Below are positions 34,784-44,596 of a DNA stretch of 64,000 nucleotides, piece by piece (the stretch's first letter is position 1; each line of letters begins with the position of its first letter). A program made the translations under genes and the position numbers. The notes under the pieces are model-generated. The model saw only the letters and a list, made by a program, of their open reading frames with translations, was not told the origin of the DNA and searched no databases. This DNA is from Oscheius dolichura. Lineage: Eukaryota > Nematoda > Chromadorea > Rhabditida > Rhabditidae. The stretch is from contig OW051495.1 of NCBI GenBank assembly GCA_932521035.1, forward strand, positions 9,548,001 through 9,612,000, given 5' to 3'.

Positions 34784-37342
34784 ATGAAATTATGGTCTCT
34801 ACTAGTTATTATTCACAGTCTGGAAGCACTTAACATTGTTTTCTACTTGAAATTGGTTGGGAAAAGTCACATAGATTTTGCGGCGTCTTTAATAGAAGTA
34901 CTGGTGGATAGAGGACACAATGTGGTGAGTAATAGGTCAAGCTAAAAGGGAGACTGGCACGTTTTATTAGAATTAGGCGCGGCTGAATACGTAATCAATA
35001 ATGAAGTGTGGCGGCGATATTTCATGTCATTATTAAGTCAGGGATCATGAATTGAACAGTGGTAGTAGTTCCCTAGCCTTTAGAAGGCGGCACTCTTCCT
35101 TGGGGAGCCCAGAATAGGAAATGGACTACTGTAGTCGAGCTTTGCAGCATGATGTTTCAGTTTTTTTTCTTTTACTTCCCGGGAAAAAGTTGTTTTTTTC
35201 TTCCTTATACCGTCAGAAACGTGAGAATATGGAAAGCACATCAATATTCTTTCGAACTTTCCTTTTTTAGGATTACATCATCGCAGAACTTAATTCTGGC
35301 GTCAAATGGCAGGGAAGTAGCAAAGCCAGGAACGTGACTTCGTTCGGTTTTGTGGGAGAAAGTCCCTGGATGCAGATGAATCACCTCCAGGACCCGTTCC
35401 AAGAGAATACACACTTTGATATGGTCCAATTTTGGAAAGTACAGGGGGAACTGTGTAAAAGTAGGCCACGACTACTGAATAACCCCGGAAAATGGTTCTA
35501 GTTGGTCTAGACTCTGGAAATCCGTTGGAATTCATGAAAGCCGGTCACTATGACGCGGCCATCGTCTCCGACTACAGTTATTGTGGAGCAATACTGGCTA
35601 CAGCTGCTGGTATTCCGACTATTATGAGTTACACTGCTACAAATATTATGTACTCTCAAACATTACACATCGGGCTGCCGAATCCAACAAGTTGTGTATC
35701 AGGTAGGTGGAAAATATCGGGGAACAGTAGTGCAAAAATTGGACAATGATCTTCGAGAAACTCTTGAATAACAGCTGTTGTCGTTATGAGAATCAGCATT
35801 TGTTTTGAGAAATCGAGCCTTCCGGTGAAATTTATGTAAATTGCATTTTTTTTTCTACTTTTATAAGGTTCATAAATTGGATAGGATGAAAGGAAACGAA
35901 TCTTATGATCTTTCAAAATTGCGGAAATTTGATTTCTGGGATAATTCGATTTCTGTTGATACGATTAGAAGAGAATGGAGAAAAGGGCTAATTTCAGAGA
36001 ACTTCGATCCATATCAAGGAGATTTCAGTCTCTGGTCAAAGATTGGAAGACTTTTATATCTGGCCAAGTATAATTTTATATACAGACCGAGGGCTCTGGA
36101 CAGACTGGTGAGTTGAGAGAGGAAGACCCCTAAGATCTTCCCTATAGCTTTTCGAAAATCTCTTTAATCTTCCAGACGACATATTCTCGCTCTGTCTTCG
36201 GGGCCGACTTCCCTTCTACTCGAGACATTATCCAAAATTATGACCTCACCTTCATCAATTCGAATGAAATCATCGAAACACCAAGAACAATCAGCCACAA
36301 AGTGAAATATATTGGAGGAATAGGTCTTAAGAAACCTAAACCTGTAACAAAGGTAAGACTTGTGCTGTCAAGCCAACAAATAGTCCATATCTTCAGGAAT
36401 TCGAGCAATTACTATCCACACCGTCAAAGGGTGCCGTCATATTCTCCTTCGGGACTCAGGTCAACTTTTCCTCACTTTTCTGATCACTTCATTAATATTC
36501 CAGGTGCCCAGTAATCGCGTCAGTTCACGGATAAAATCTCTTTTGGCTAGAGCCTTCTGTGCATTCCCCGAATACACCTTTGTCTGGAAGTATGACGTAC
36601 AACCAGGGGATAACGTCACCTTCAAGGGATTGGGCAATGTTCATATGGTCAATTGGCTGCCGCAGAATGATCTTCTTTGTAAGATTGAATGCGTCAAACC
36701 ATTAGAACAGAGTGTTTTAAGATCATAATAGAGTGAAAGCATTCATCACCCATGCTGGTTTGAATTCTTTCTTGGAAGCGGCAGCGGCTGGAGTTCCAGT
36801 CATTGCTATTCCTCTCTTCGCTGATCAAGGGTTCAATGCCAAATCCAGTAAGTTTCCAAGGGTTGCCAAAGGGGCTCGTAGTTATATGTTTGGACGAAAA
36901 CAATACAATCAATAAAAAATTTTAGTGTCCAGATTAGGAATGGGTATTTCCTTGGACAAAACGACCTTCACTTCCGATGATTTGGTTGATGCATTGGATA
37001 AGGTCCTTCATAATGAAAGGTGCCGTACCTTTCTCTCTTTACGAGTACAAATAATTGAATTTCAGCTACTTGCAAAAAGCGCAGAAGATCTCAAAGATGA
37101 TGGCTCACAAACCGGAACAAGCGAAGCAGAGTTTTTCCGAGTGGGTTGAATATGCAGCAAACCATCCAGGACTACACGAAGTGTTGACTCTCCCAGAATC
37201 CGGGATGAATCCTCTCCTATATTACTGCCTCGATGTAATTTTCATAGTTTCAACACTTTTTATTCTTTCCTGCTTATTTGCATTCAAATTTGTAACATAT
37301 TTACTTAGAAGGCCTCAACATCAAAAGGTGAAAATAAACTGA
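34784..37342 (+). CDS. UDP-glucuronosyl/glucosyltransferase (UGT)
   Basis: ATG 34784 begins the signal peptide MKLWSLLVIIHSLEALNIVF, followed by KSHIDFAASLIEVLVDRGHNV, the acceptor-side start of UGTs. The N-terminal half includes YDAAIVSDYSYCGAILATAA. The donor-binding half has GAVIFSFGTQ, FVWKYDVQPGDN, VNWLPQNDLL and the UGT signature FITHAGLNSFLEAAAAGVP, ending IPLFADQGFNAK. A C-terminal TM anchor (YCLDVIFIVSTLFILSCLFA) and a basic tail (RRPQHQKVKIN) give ER-membrane topology, and TAA is at 37340-37342. UGTs conjugate sugars from UDP-sugars to small lipophilic compounds for detoxification. The usual THGGxxS glycine is Ala here (THAGLNS). About nine short introns keep frame; the gene looks functional. 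Confidence 0.9.
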
Positions 37343-37399
37343 TTTTTCATCACATGTCCATAGTACAGCAATGGTAGACTTCCTTGAAACTGAACCCTC

Positions 37400-37570
37400 T
37401 GATTCTCCGTTTTAACCATCGTGTAAATGACATACTACCAATGCCAATACAACCGCTAACCTACTGACAACGAGCACTACTGACATGAATACTTCAGCCC
37501 ATGGATTATCGGTGAAGCAGATGGCCAGAACTTCTGTCTTCCAGAAGCCCTCCATTTCTATTGTGTAACT
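37400..37570 (-). pseudogene. Srh/Sri-like receptor fragment (one exon)
   Basis: The minus strand reads IEMEGFWKTEVLAICFTDNP, then WAEVFMSVVLVVSRLAVVLA. This is the loop and TM5 of the neighbouring Srh/Sri-like receptors (compare EMEGFWRKEVAAGIFTGNPW in the gene beginning at 39436). No other exon of this copy remains nearby. Confidence 0.75.
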
Positions 37571-37748
37571 GGACCATGGCCCTTCTATAGCATCAAATAT
37601 GAGAAAGAAATTGAGCCATTACATAAACAGGTGATATAGAAGTAGACAGGGAAAGAGCCGAGAATTATAATGAGTTGATTTGCAAATAACCAAATAGCAG
37701 TCCAAGCAGGTAGCTATAATTTCGAGAACGCGTCATATCTGGGGCTGC

Positions 37749-37779
37749 CGGAACTTAGTTATGCAGGAACTAAGTTCCG
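37749..37779. repeat. Perfect 12-bp hairpin
   Basis: CGGAACTTAGTT, a 7-base loop, then AACTAAGTTCCG. A further half-copy, CCGGAACTTAGG, follows at about 37795. It sits between the UGT 3' end and the convergent receptor gene. Confidence 0.6.
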
Positions 37780-37857
37780 CTGCCTTTTTCGCTTCCGGAA
37801 CTTAGGAAGGAGGAGCATTTAGTTCTCCGACAGCGATGATCGTAAAAAAATGTTGAT

Positions 37858-39436
37858 TTATTTCGTAGAGAGATTTCGATTTAATGCAAAGACTATCGAC
37901 TTTTGTGAATTGCCACATAGACGAGATTTCTTTAAAATGTCTACAATGGCTGCGCGATAAGGCTTATAACCTATGATATAACCGGTAAGTGCAAGTGGAT
38001 ACACTCCTCCACCGCTGGCTATCAATATATTAAAAAGATCTATAACATGGGTTCAAGGAAAGGAAAAACGCTTACCGCATCTCATAGACTGGCTCAAAAC
38101 GAGATACATGACGAAGGGAACAATTAGAGCAACTGTACTCATAAAACTCGCCATCTGAAATTTGTTGCTTTCAATATTTTGGGAGCGGTATGTGTTCGGC
38201 CGCCCATGTTTTGGATTTGTATCATTTTGGCCGAATTTTTTGGTCATTTGTCAAAATTCAAATTTGAGAAAGCGTGAATTATATTGAATTTTTCCCATTG
38301 TTTTGTTATTCGTTTGCTAGGACGTTGCCTCAGGAGTGTTTAGCAACAAAAAGAATGAGGAAATACAGTAACAGTAGCATCCAATTGAATTTTGACAAGT
38401 GACGCAAAATTGCAGAAAAATTCGGCCAAAATGATACACATCCAAACTCATACCGTCCCATGTTTTCAGCTGTTACTGTCAAATTGAACCGATTTTAACG
38501 GATTTCTGTCAGGCCAACGACTCCTTTGAGCACATGCGTACTTACTAAGATTGTTAGTGAAATCAGCATCTGCTTGCGATCTCTTCTCATTTGTCTAGAC
38601 ATCCTTGCATTGTCTGTTTTAATCACCGCACTAATGACATAAACACTTCCAAGAAGTACTACAGTACATAGAAAGCAAGTGATGATTAACATTACTAATT
38701 GTGCATAAGCCCAAGGATTTCCAGTAAATATTCCTGCCGCAACCTCTTTCCTCCAAAATCCCTCCATTACTAACTGAAATTCCTCCATTAAGAGTCTCTT
38801 AGCTTCGTTTCTGGGAACATAGCGTATTGTTAGAAATATTAGAATAGAACCAGTATGAAATACTCCGTAGAATATAAAATATAGAGAATAACGGAGTAGT
38901 TTTGAATTTAGTGGATGGTACGGGGGAAGAATGGCATCCATTCGGTAGTAGAAAAGGGGAATAATGGCACATACGCCCGCTAAATGAATCTTGGAAATTT
39001 AAAAAAAAATATCCCTAACCTATTGCAAGTGTAGTGAATAGAGCAAATTGAACATCAGCATCCATTTCAAGTGCTGACCAAAGTCCGCGCAATTCTACTG
39101 CCGGGTACGGTAAGTAGATTAGAGGAGGAGTCAGAATTGTTATATGTAAATGGAAGAGCATTCCTCTGAAATAGGAGATCAAAGAGGGAAAACATAACTA
39201 GTTTACATAGCTACATAATAGAGGAGAGTATATCGGAAGGATCTGGAATTATAAGACGGTGATTTAAAAATGATCAAGTAGAAACCAAGTAAACTCTGGG
39301 GGATGCCGAGGACACACCAGATCTGAAAATATTATTGGTTTATCTCTTATATCTATGGATTGGTCTATTCGCTTCTTACTTTTAAAACTGCAAACATCCA
39401 TGTAGGATTTGGATCAAAATAAGGGTTAGTTCTCAT
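37858..39436 (-). CDS. Srh/Sri-like chemoreceptor A
   Basis: ATG 39436 gives the conserved first exon MRTNPYFDPNPTWMFAVLK. Next come IWCVLGIPQSLLGFYLIIFK (TM1), GMLFHLHITILTPPLIYLPY (TM2), an exon through IPLFYYRMDAILPPYHPLNS, and the long exon with TM4-TM5 ending ARMSRQMRRDRKQMLISLTI. MASFMSTVALIVPFVMYLVL (TM6) and the TM7 exon ending GYKPYRAAIVDILKK close the protein at TAA 37858. The intron before TM6 (about 38157-38520) is swollen by a MITE. All seven helices and the kPYR tail are present, so it is likely functional. The subfamily (Srh or Sri) cannot be fixed by eye. Confidence 0.8.
38179..38460. mobile_element. MITE inside an intron of chemoreceptor A
   Basis: Inverted ends: the left arm has GGGAGCGGTATG, and after 13 extra bases TGGATTTGTATCATTTTGGC continuing CGAATTTTT. 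The right arm is the complement, GCCAAAATGATACACATCCA through ATACCGTCCC. The arms are about 40 bases and the core about 190 bases with no coding potential. A target duplication is not clear. Confidence 0.65.
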
Positions 39437-39762
39437 GAGTTTAGTAGCGGCAGGAGCACATGAAGCTGAATCAATGATTTGCAATTCCACCAGGTGATAT
39501 AGTCCATTTCCAATGGATATGTATGCGACTAAACGTTAATTCGTAAGTTCGCCCCAACGAACAGTGCAAAAGTTGATAAATTTAACAGATTTGTTAGCTT
39601 TTTCTTGTTTTGTTTATGGAAACTTGTAATACTTGTGGTAAAAAAATGCTATCACAGCAATATATCAGTAAAAACATCATTCCATAAGTAAAACAAGAGA
39701 AAATAAAGTGGCTGTGCTAAAAATATTAATATTGTTAACTCTTCCCTTTTTCGTTACGGTAC

Positions 39763-39819
39763 CTGTAAAATTACATACATCCAAGTAGGATTAGGATCAA
39801 AATAGGGGTTTGGCTTCAT
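39763..39819 (-). pseudogene. Orphan first exon of a Srh/Sri-like receptor
   Basis: The minus strand encodes MKPNPYFDPNPTWMYVILQ, exactly the 19-codon length of exon 1 in the other array members, followed by a GTACCG donor. The next exon downstream on this strand belongs to gene A, which has its own first exon at 39436. The body of this gene is missing. Confidence 0.85.
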
Positions 39820-39888
39820 GTTACTGATTTAGCGATAAAACAGAAATCAACCAGAGCAATAAATGATGACGATGTGAAACAGGTGATA

Positions 39889-40019
39889 TAGTCCATTTCC
39901 AACAGATATTCCTCGGCAAAACCTCTCCGCTACGGGACCAGGAGGGTTTCTAACATGGTCCCGTAGCGGAGAAGCGCCGCCAAATTTGAATCCGTGGAAT
40001 ATCCGTTGGAAATGGACTA
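39889..40019. mobile_element. 131-bp MITE with TA target duplication
   Basis: The ends TAGTCCATTTCCAACAGATA and TATCCGTTGGAAATGGACTA are inverted copies. TA at 39887-39888 and 40020-40021 flanks the element, as for Tc1/mariner-type elements. The centre holds a second inverted repeat (CTCCGCTACGGGACCA and its complement TGGTCCCGTAGCGGAG). A lone left end of the same family is at 39500-39520. Confidence 0.8.
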
Positions 40020-40178
40020 TAGTAAGAAGTGAATAACTCAGCAGGCGGATATTATATTCTTCACATGGCGTGAGTCAGAATTGTCATTACGCCATGGGTC
40101 CATTGAGGCTAGAGAAGGAAGCTTTATTCTTTTAAGACGGATAACATTTACACGAACGTAATCAAATGGAATCTTTAT

Positions 40179-41709
40179 TTATCTCATAGAGTTTTGATTC
40201 AAGACAGGGGCCGTTAACCACCGAGACGAATTTTGACCCATCACAACAACTATTGTCTTCTGTGAGCAGCAAATAGACAGAAATTTCTTTAAAAGTTCTA
40301 TCATGGCAGTGCGATACGGCTTGTAGCCTATGAGATAAATCATAAGACAACTTGGATAGACTCCCCCAGTAGCGGCTATCAATAGGTTAATAAGGTCTGA
40401 AAAATAGGCTTCAAGAGAGAGAGAAAGGCTCCCACCACATCTCATGGAATGAGTTAAAAAAATATAAATGAGACCAGGAACAATCATAAAAGCCAAAGTT
40501 ACAAAGCTGGACATCTGGATTCTTTTGTTTCTGACTATATATGGCCCTTTATTTACCAGCCAAATTAACGAGATCAGCATGTTTCTGCGGTCTTTTTCCA
40601 TTTGTCTAGACATCCTTGCACTATCCATCATCACTATTTTTACAATGACACAAACACATACAACTGGTACTGCAGCGCAGAAACAGCAACCGATGATTAT
40701 CGCCACAGCGTCAACGAGGATCCATGGATTTCCATAAAACATTACCACTATGACCTCCTTATTCCAGAATCCTTCCATTTCAATTTGAAGCTCCTCCACA
40801 AGCTGTCGCTTGGCTTTATCTGCGCCATAGCAAATTGTCATGAATGCCAATGGAATAGGAATAATATGATATACTCCATAGAATAAAAAATAAATAGAAT
40901 AGCGGAGCAGTTTTGAATTTAATGGGTGGTGGGCGGGAATAATGTTATCCATTCGGTAGTAGAAGAGTGGAATAATGGCAGCCGCGCCTACTAAACTGCG
41001 GTGAAGTAAAGGTGTTGATTTTATGGGGTTTATAGGATTCAGCTAACGTGGATTGACTTCCGGGTGGGCAGATAATACAGGTGTAGGGACACCGAGAGCA
41101 CACCCCAGAGGTCGCTGCCCGATTATTAGGCAGATACTGATTCATCATGACTTTTTGGGTCGCGCCTTTTTGCCGGTTCGAACGGCAAGAACTGCGCTTT
41201 ACAGTAACAAAGTTAGCATAGATCAGTAATTATTAGAGGTCAAAAACTTTTTCCTACAACTCACTTATAAACATTGAAACTATTATAGTAAGTTGAATTT
41301 CTGGATCTATTTGCAACGTTGTCCAAATTCCGCGAAATTCAACTGCCAGATATGGTAAATAGTTCAGAGGAGGAGACAATACAGTCAGATGTAGATGCAT
41401 CAGAAATCCCCTGGAATTAAGCGTAAAAGAGGAGAAATTAGCCAGTCTACAACACGCCAAAATAAATGAGAGCATTCAGGAGGAGTCTGGTATTGTAAGA
41501 CGGTGATTTGAAAATGACGAGATAGAGTCCAAGAATACTCGGTGGGACACCACAGCTGAAAATATAGTATACTTCTTGTTTTGCTTCTTGTTTTTTGTTG
41601 TTGTGAGATTCCACCAAATTGGCTGCCTCCGTTATAAATGCTACACTACCTTTAAAATTATATACATCCAAGTAGGGCTGGGATTAAAGAAGGAATTAGG
41701 CTTCAACAT
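40179..41709 (-). CDS. Srh/Sri-like chemoreceptor B
   Basis: ATG 41709 starts MLKPNSFFNPSPTWMYIILK. It continues CGVPPSILGLYLVIFKSPSY (TM1), GFLMHLHLTVLSPPLNYLPY (TM2), and an exon with PLFYYRMDNIIPAHHPLNSK through TM4-TM5. MSSFVTLAFMIVPGLIYIFL is TM6, and the last exon holds TM7 with GYKPYRTAMIELLKKF. Two mini-introns of 42 and 39 bases (about 40514-40555 and 40399-40437) contain no stop and are multiples of three, so an unspliced reading also stays open. Splicing them restores alignment to genes A, C and D. It is likely functional. Confidence 0.8.
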
Positions 41710-42089
41710 GATCTACATCGGCCAACGGAGCAACTGAAGCTGGAAATTCCGCCAGGTGCACGTAAAATCAAAATAAATCAACAGGCGGATATTATTAGGA
41801 CCAGCTGAAAGTGGGGCTGTTCTTTAGCTATAATGTATCACGGTCGAATTTTTGTCATGCATCTTTATTAAAAATATAACTATTGAGCTTTCTACACACA
41901 TTTTTCACCAAAATTAGTACCCGTAACAAAAGCACCCAAAACCTTGGCCGCGACAACAACACCAGCTCCTGTTACAGAATCCCAAGGTAAGCTGGACCGC
42001 CCCCTTTCAATGAAGGGTACAAAAGGTTTAATTTAACAGTTTATTCTTATCGAATAAGGGGGAAGGATGCCATTTTTCGTGTCGGTAGC

Positions 42090-42333
42090 TCACTCCTTCT
42101 TGTCTGGAACCGATGCATTATTAGTAGTCTAGACCTAAAAACTCACTGCAGCATTTGCAGCAGCAGCAACAGTTCTTGCAGCAGCTCTTGTCCGTGCATT
42201 GGCTAGAGCAGTTACCCGGCTGGCATTGGCAGTTATCTCCACACTTGCAGGAATCGTTCTTACAAACTAAAACAATAACTTTTTATGCAAAAAGCAGAAT
42301 TAAAAGCTTACCTCCGCACTTGCAGTTGGTCAT
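42090..42333 (-). CDS. Metallothionein, 51 residues, three exons
   Basis: Exon 1 (42312-42333) encodes MTNCKCG and splits a valine codon at a GTAAGC donor. Exon 2 (42147-42266) encodes CKNDSCKCGDNCQCQPGNC, continues SSQCTDKSCCKNCCCCCKCC, and stops at a GTGAGT donor. A 43-base intron with a CTACTAAT branch-like site leads to exon 3 (42090-42103), giving NKKE and TGA. In total 18 of 51 residues are cysteine in CxC and CC patterns, with no aromatic residues: the metallothionein hallmark. Nematode metallothioneins bind zinc, cadmium and copper and are induced in the intestine. AATAAA lies at 42040-42045 (minus strand). If the last donor is not used, the protein would instead end SEFLGLDY. The run of five Cys in a row is unusual. 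Confidence 0.85.
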
Positions 42334-42382
42334 GTTGAAAGGTTATATCGCAGATGGTGATACTAGTCTAGAGTGAGAGCGT

Positions 42383-42405
42383 CTTTTTATACTCAGGCTT
42401 TATCA
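42383..42405 (-). promoter_or_regulatory. Metallothionein core promoter: TATA box and GATA site
   Basis: On the minus strand TGATAA (42400-42405) is followed by GTATAAAAAG (42383-42392), 50 bases upstream of the metallothionein ATG. The known C. elegans metallothionein promoters use GATA sites bound by the intestinal factor ELT-2 together with a TATA box; this arrangement fits. Confidence 0.7.
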
Positions 42406-42743
42406 AACAAATGCCTGACCGCGCCTATGCTTCGAGTTTGGAGTCTCTGCTCTCGCCAGAAAATGCCGCGAACAGGTTGCCTAGCTAAGACCCTTTAAAT
42501 TTAAATCAAAGTTGAGTTTTCCCAGCGGTATATTACCGCAAAAACCCGTCTGTGTGAGAATTTAAAAATACTTCTTTACAAGTTTTAAAAGAGCGCTCTG
42601 CTTTCTGTATTCTCTAGTCTCTGCTTTGTTTGTTTGCTTTCTGCGCAATTTCACCTTGACGTAGGCTGATCGTGATAACAGCCTGAGCAACGTTGAGGCC
42701 TTTTGTTACCTTGCCTGACAAACCTAAAAAAGAAACTTTGCAG

Positions 42744-43442
42744 AAGAGGAAGAAGACAAGTGGTCCTTTGGTAATGCATTAATTTTCGCCTTCACTGTCA
42801 TCACAACAATTGGTATGCTTGCTCGTTTTTTGGATTAATAGAAATGTAGGGTACGGTCATGTTGCTCCGGAAACGTATGCCGGACGAGTATTCGTAGTGC
42901 TCTACGGGTTAATCGGTGTTCCTCTCGCTCTGCTGACAATTGCCGACTTAGGAATGTTTATTTCTATGTGCATAAAGAAATTGCTCTGGTGGAAAGGGCT
43001 CTCTATTCATTGAAAAGATGTTGTTGTGGAAGGAAGAAAAAGGTAGGGAAAACATTTTATATCCAAGAAAAAATGGCTCCAGGCAAAGAAAGAGAAGAAC
43101 GACGACATAAGCACTATTTCCGATAGAAAAAGTATCCTTGAGACGGCGAGGGAGGAGTCGCTGAAGGCTGAGGGCGATGAGCTGAAGGAGGAAGAAGTAG
43201 AGGATGAGGAAGAGCCTGCTCCCGAAGGGCCGGTTGGCAGAGGAAGAGCTGAATCCATTTCTCTTTGTGTCTTATTTACAGCATATCTCTTCTTTGGTGC
43301 CCAGGTAAAATCGTTTAGTCCATAGTCCATAATAATTTCAGGTTCTGTCAGCATATGAGCCAGAAATGGACTTTTTCAAAGCTCTCTACTTCAATTTTGT
43401 TACTCTAACAACAATTGGCCTGGGAGATTTCGTACCCAAAAG
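42744..43442 (+). pseudogene. Two-pore-domain (TWK) potassium channel, truncated and frameshifted
   Basis: The first exon reads DKWSFGNALIFAFTVITTIG and splices into YGHVAPETYAGRVFVVLYGL, giving pore loop 1 with a TIGYG filter and TM2. An acidic cytoplasmic loop (SILETAREESLKAEGDELKE) is followed by TM3 and FFKALYFNFVTLTTIGLGDF, the second pore loop with a TIGLG filter. Two defects appear. Between KKLLWW and RCCCGRKKK (about 43000-43020) the frame shifts through a TGA with too few bases for an intron. TM4 and the C-terminus are absent after 43442, where a MITE begins 40 bases on. TM1 was not found either; a weak candidate upstream exon (ADRDNSLSNVEA, about 42665) exists. Intact TWK channels set resting potential; this copy should not. 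Confidence 0.7.
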
Positions 43443-43480
43443 GTTATTTCGTTTAATGATTATGCTTCCGCACCTTATTC

Positions 43481-43712
43481 AGGGACTGTCAGGGACCTTT
43501 TTTTCGGTAGCGGGTCCTGCAGCGACTGAACTAAGTAGCGTCCTCCGCCTTTGGCGCGCTTTGGCGGAACACGAATTTTTGAATTTTTTTTTCGTTTTTT
43601 GACATTTTATGAACGTCTATGGTACCACATTCCGTAAAAATATTACGAATTCGCGCAATTTTGATCGCGCACCTACCGTAACCAAATAAGGTTCCTGACA
43701 GTTCCTTTAAAA
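43481..43712. mobile_element. MITE of the TTTAAAGGAACAGTC family at the TWK break point
   Basis: The left end AGGGACTGTCAGGGACCTTT (43481-43500) and the right end AAGGTTCCTGACAGTTCCTT, followed by TAAA (43712), are inverted copies. The arms continue inward as TTTCGGTA and TACCGTAACCAAAT. No coding potential. Confidence 0.75.
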
Positions 43713-44059
43713 AGTGCATAATGGGCAACGCATTATTTTTCTCATTTGGCAACATCAACCCGCTCGTATTATATATTATATCTCCAACAAATTTACCGAT
43801 TGCAATTCTACAGCCTAATCGAACATTAGCGAACGGGAGAAATGTCAGGGCTAGAAGCACCTTCAAGTTCGGAAATATTTGCGCAGTGGCCTCGCGGAGC
43901 TTCATTTCCTGCTTACAAGAGAGTAACCAGCGGCGAAGCTCGTTTCAAAAAGTCCTGATATTCGACGCAACGCTCTAGCAAGTTTCGCTAACAGATGTTG
44001 ACGGATATTTTCCATTCTTTATTTGTATAAATTATGGACGGTGACAATGATATCTGCGT

Positions 44060-44576
44060 TCTAAACTTGAGCAAAGAGTTCTTCTACCGTACTCATCTTG
44101 AGCATAGATCGACGTTTGTACAACGGGCCTTCTATTGATTCCGAAAGAGCGATAGTCTTTGACTTTTATCGCTCCTGCTAGTTCATGAGTTTCGGGAATT
44201 ATCTGCAAAGAAATTGGGAACTTCGTTGAGAAAACAGTGCTTTTTCTGTTTATTTGCGAACTCGAGAGAATTGACTTCTCTTTTACCAGTGATTATTCAC
44301 AAGTGCTTATCTCGGGGGATTATCTCGATCAATTTTGATGTGGTATGAGATCACCCTAGCTCTAAACGGTTGAATTTCCCTAACGCTGTTGACCACTGTT
44401 TTTACTTCTTCTATTAAACTAAATGTTACACTAAATGTTGCTCCAACAGGAATATCCATGTCCCATTGAAAATGAAGGATGCATCTGAATTTGTCCATAT
44501 GATATCTATTAGTCTTAGAATTCCAAACTGGTCTTTCTGCCGTTCTAATCAATACAAATTGTTGATTTTGCTTCAC
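44060..44576 (-). CDS. Hypothetical protein, two exons, no family recognised
   Basis: The upstream exon encodes NRYHMDKFRCILHFQWDMDI, then PVGATFSVTFSLIEEVKTVV and FRARVISYHIKI. A second exon behind a TTCTTTGCAG acceptor (near 44201) reads IIPETHELAGAIKVKDYRSF, then GINRRPVVQTSIYAQDEYGR. The alternating hydrophobic pattern suggests a beta-sandwich, but no motif allows a name. A 26-base piece of the second exon (44078-44103) is found inverted at 45509-45534. Start and end are uncertain. Confidence 0.3.
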
Positions 44577-44596
44577 CTAAACTCTCTTCAGTTTGA

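Noticed and set aside
40179..40952. Single-exon 257-codon receptor
   Set aside because: The long frame exists only because two introns are stopless multiples of three. Paralogues show they should be spliced.
41925..41985. Thr/Pro-rich exon as N-terminus of the TWK channel
   Set aside because: The frame (TLAATTTPAPVTESQ) ends in a donor-like GTAAGC, but no TM1 follows and the metallothionein lies between on the other strand. There is no evidence to join them.
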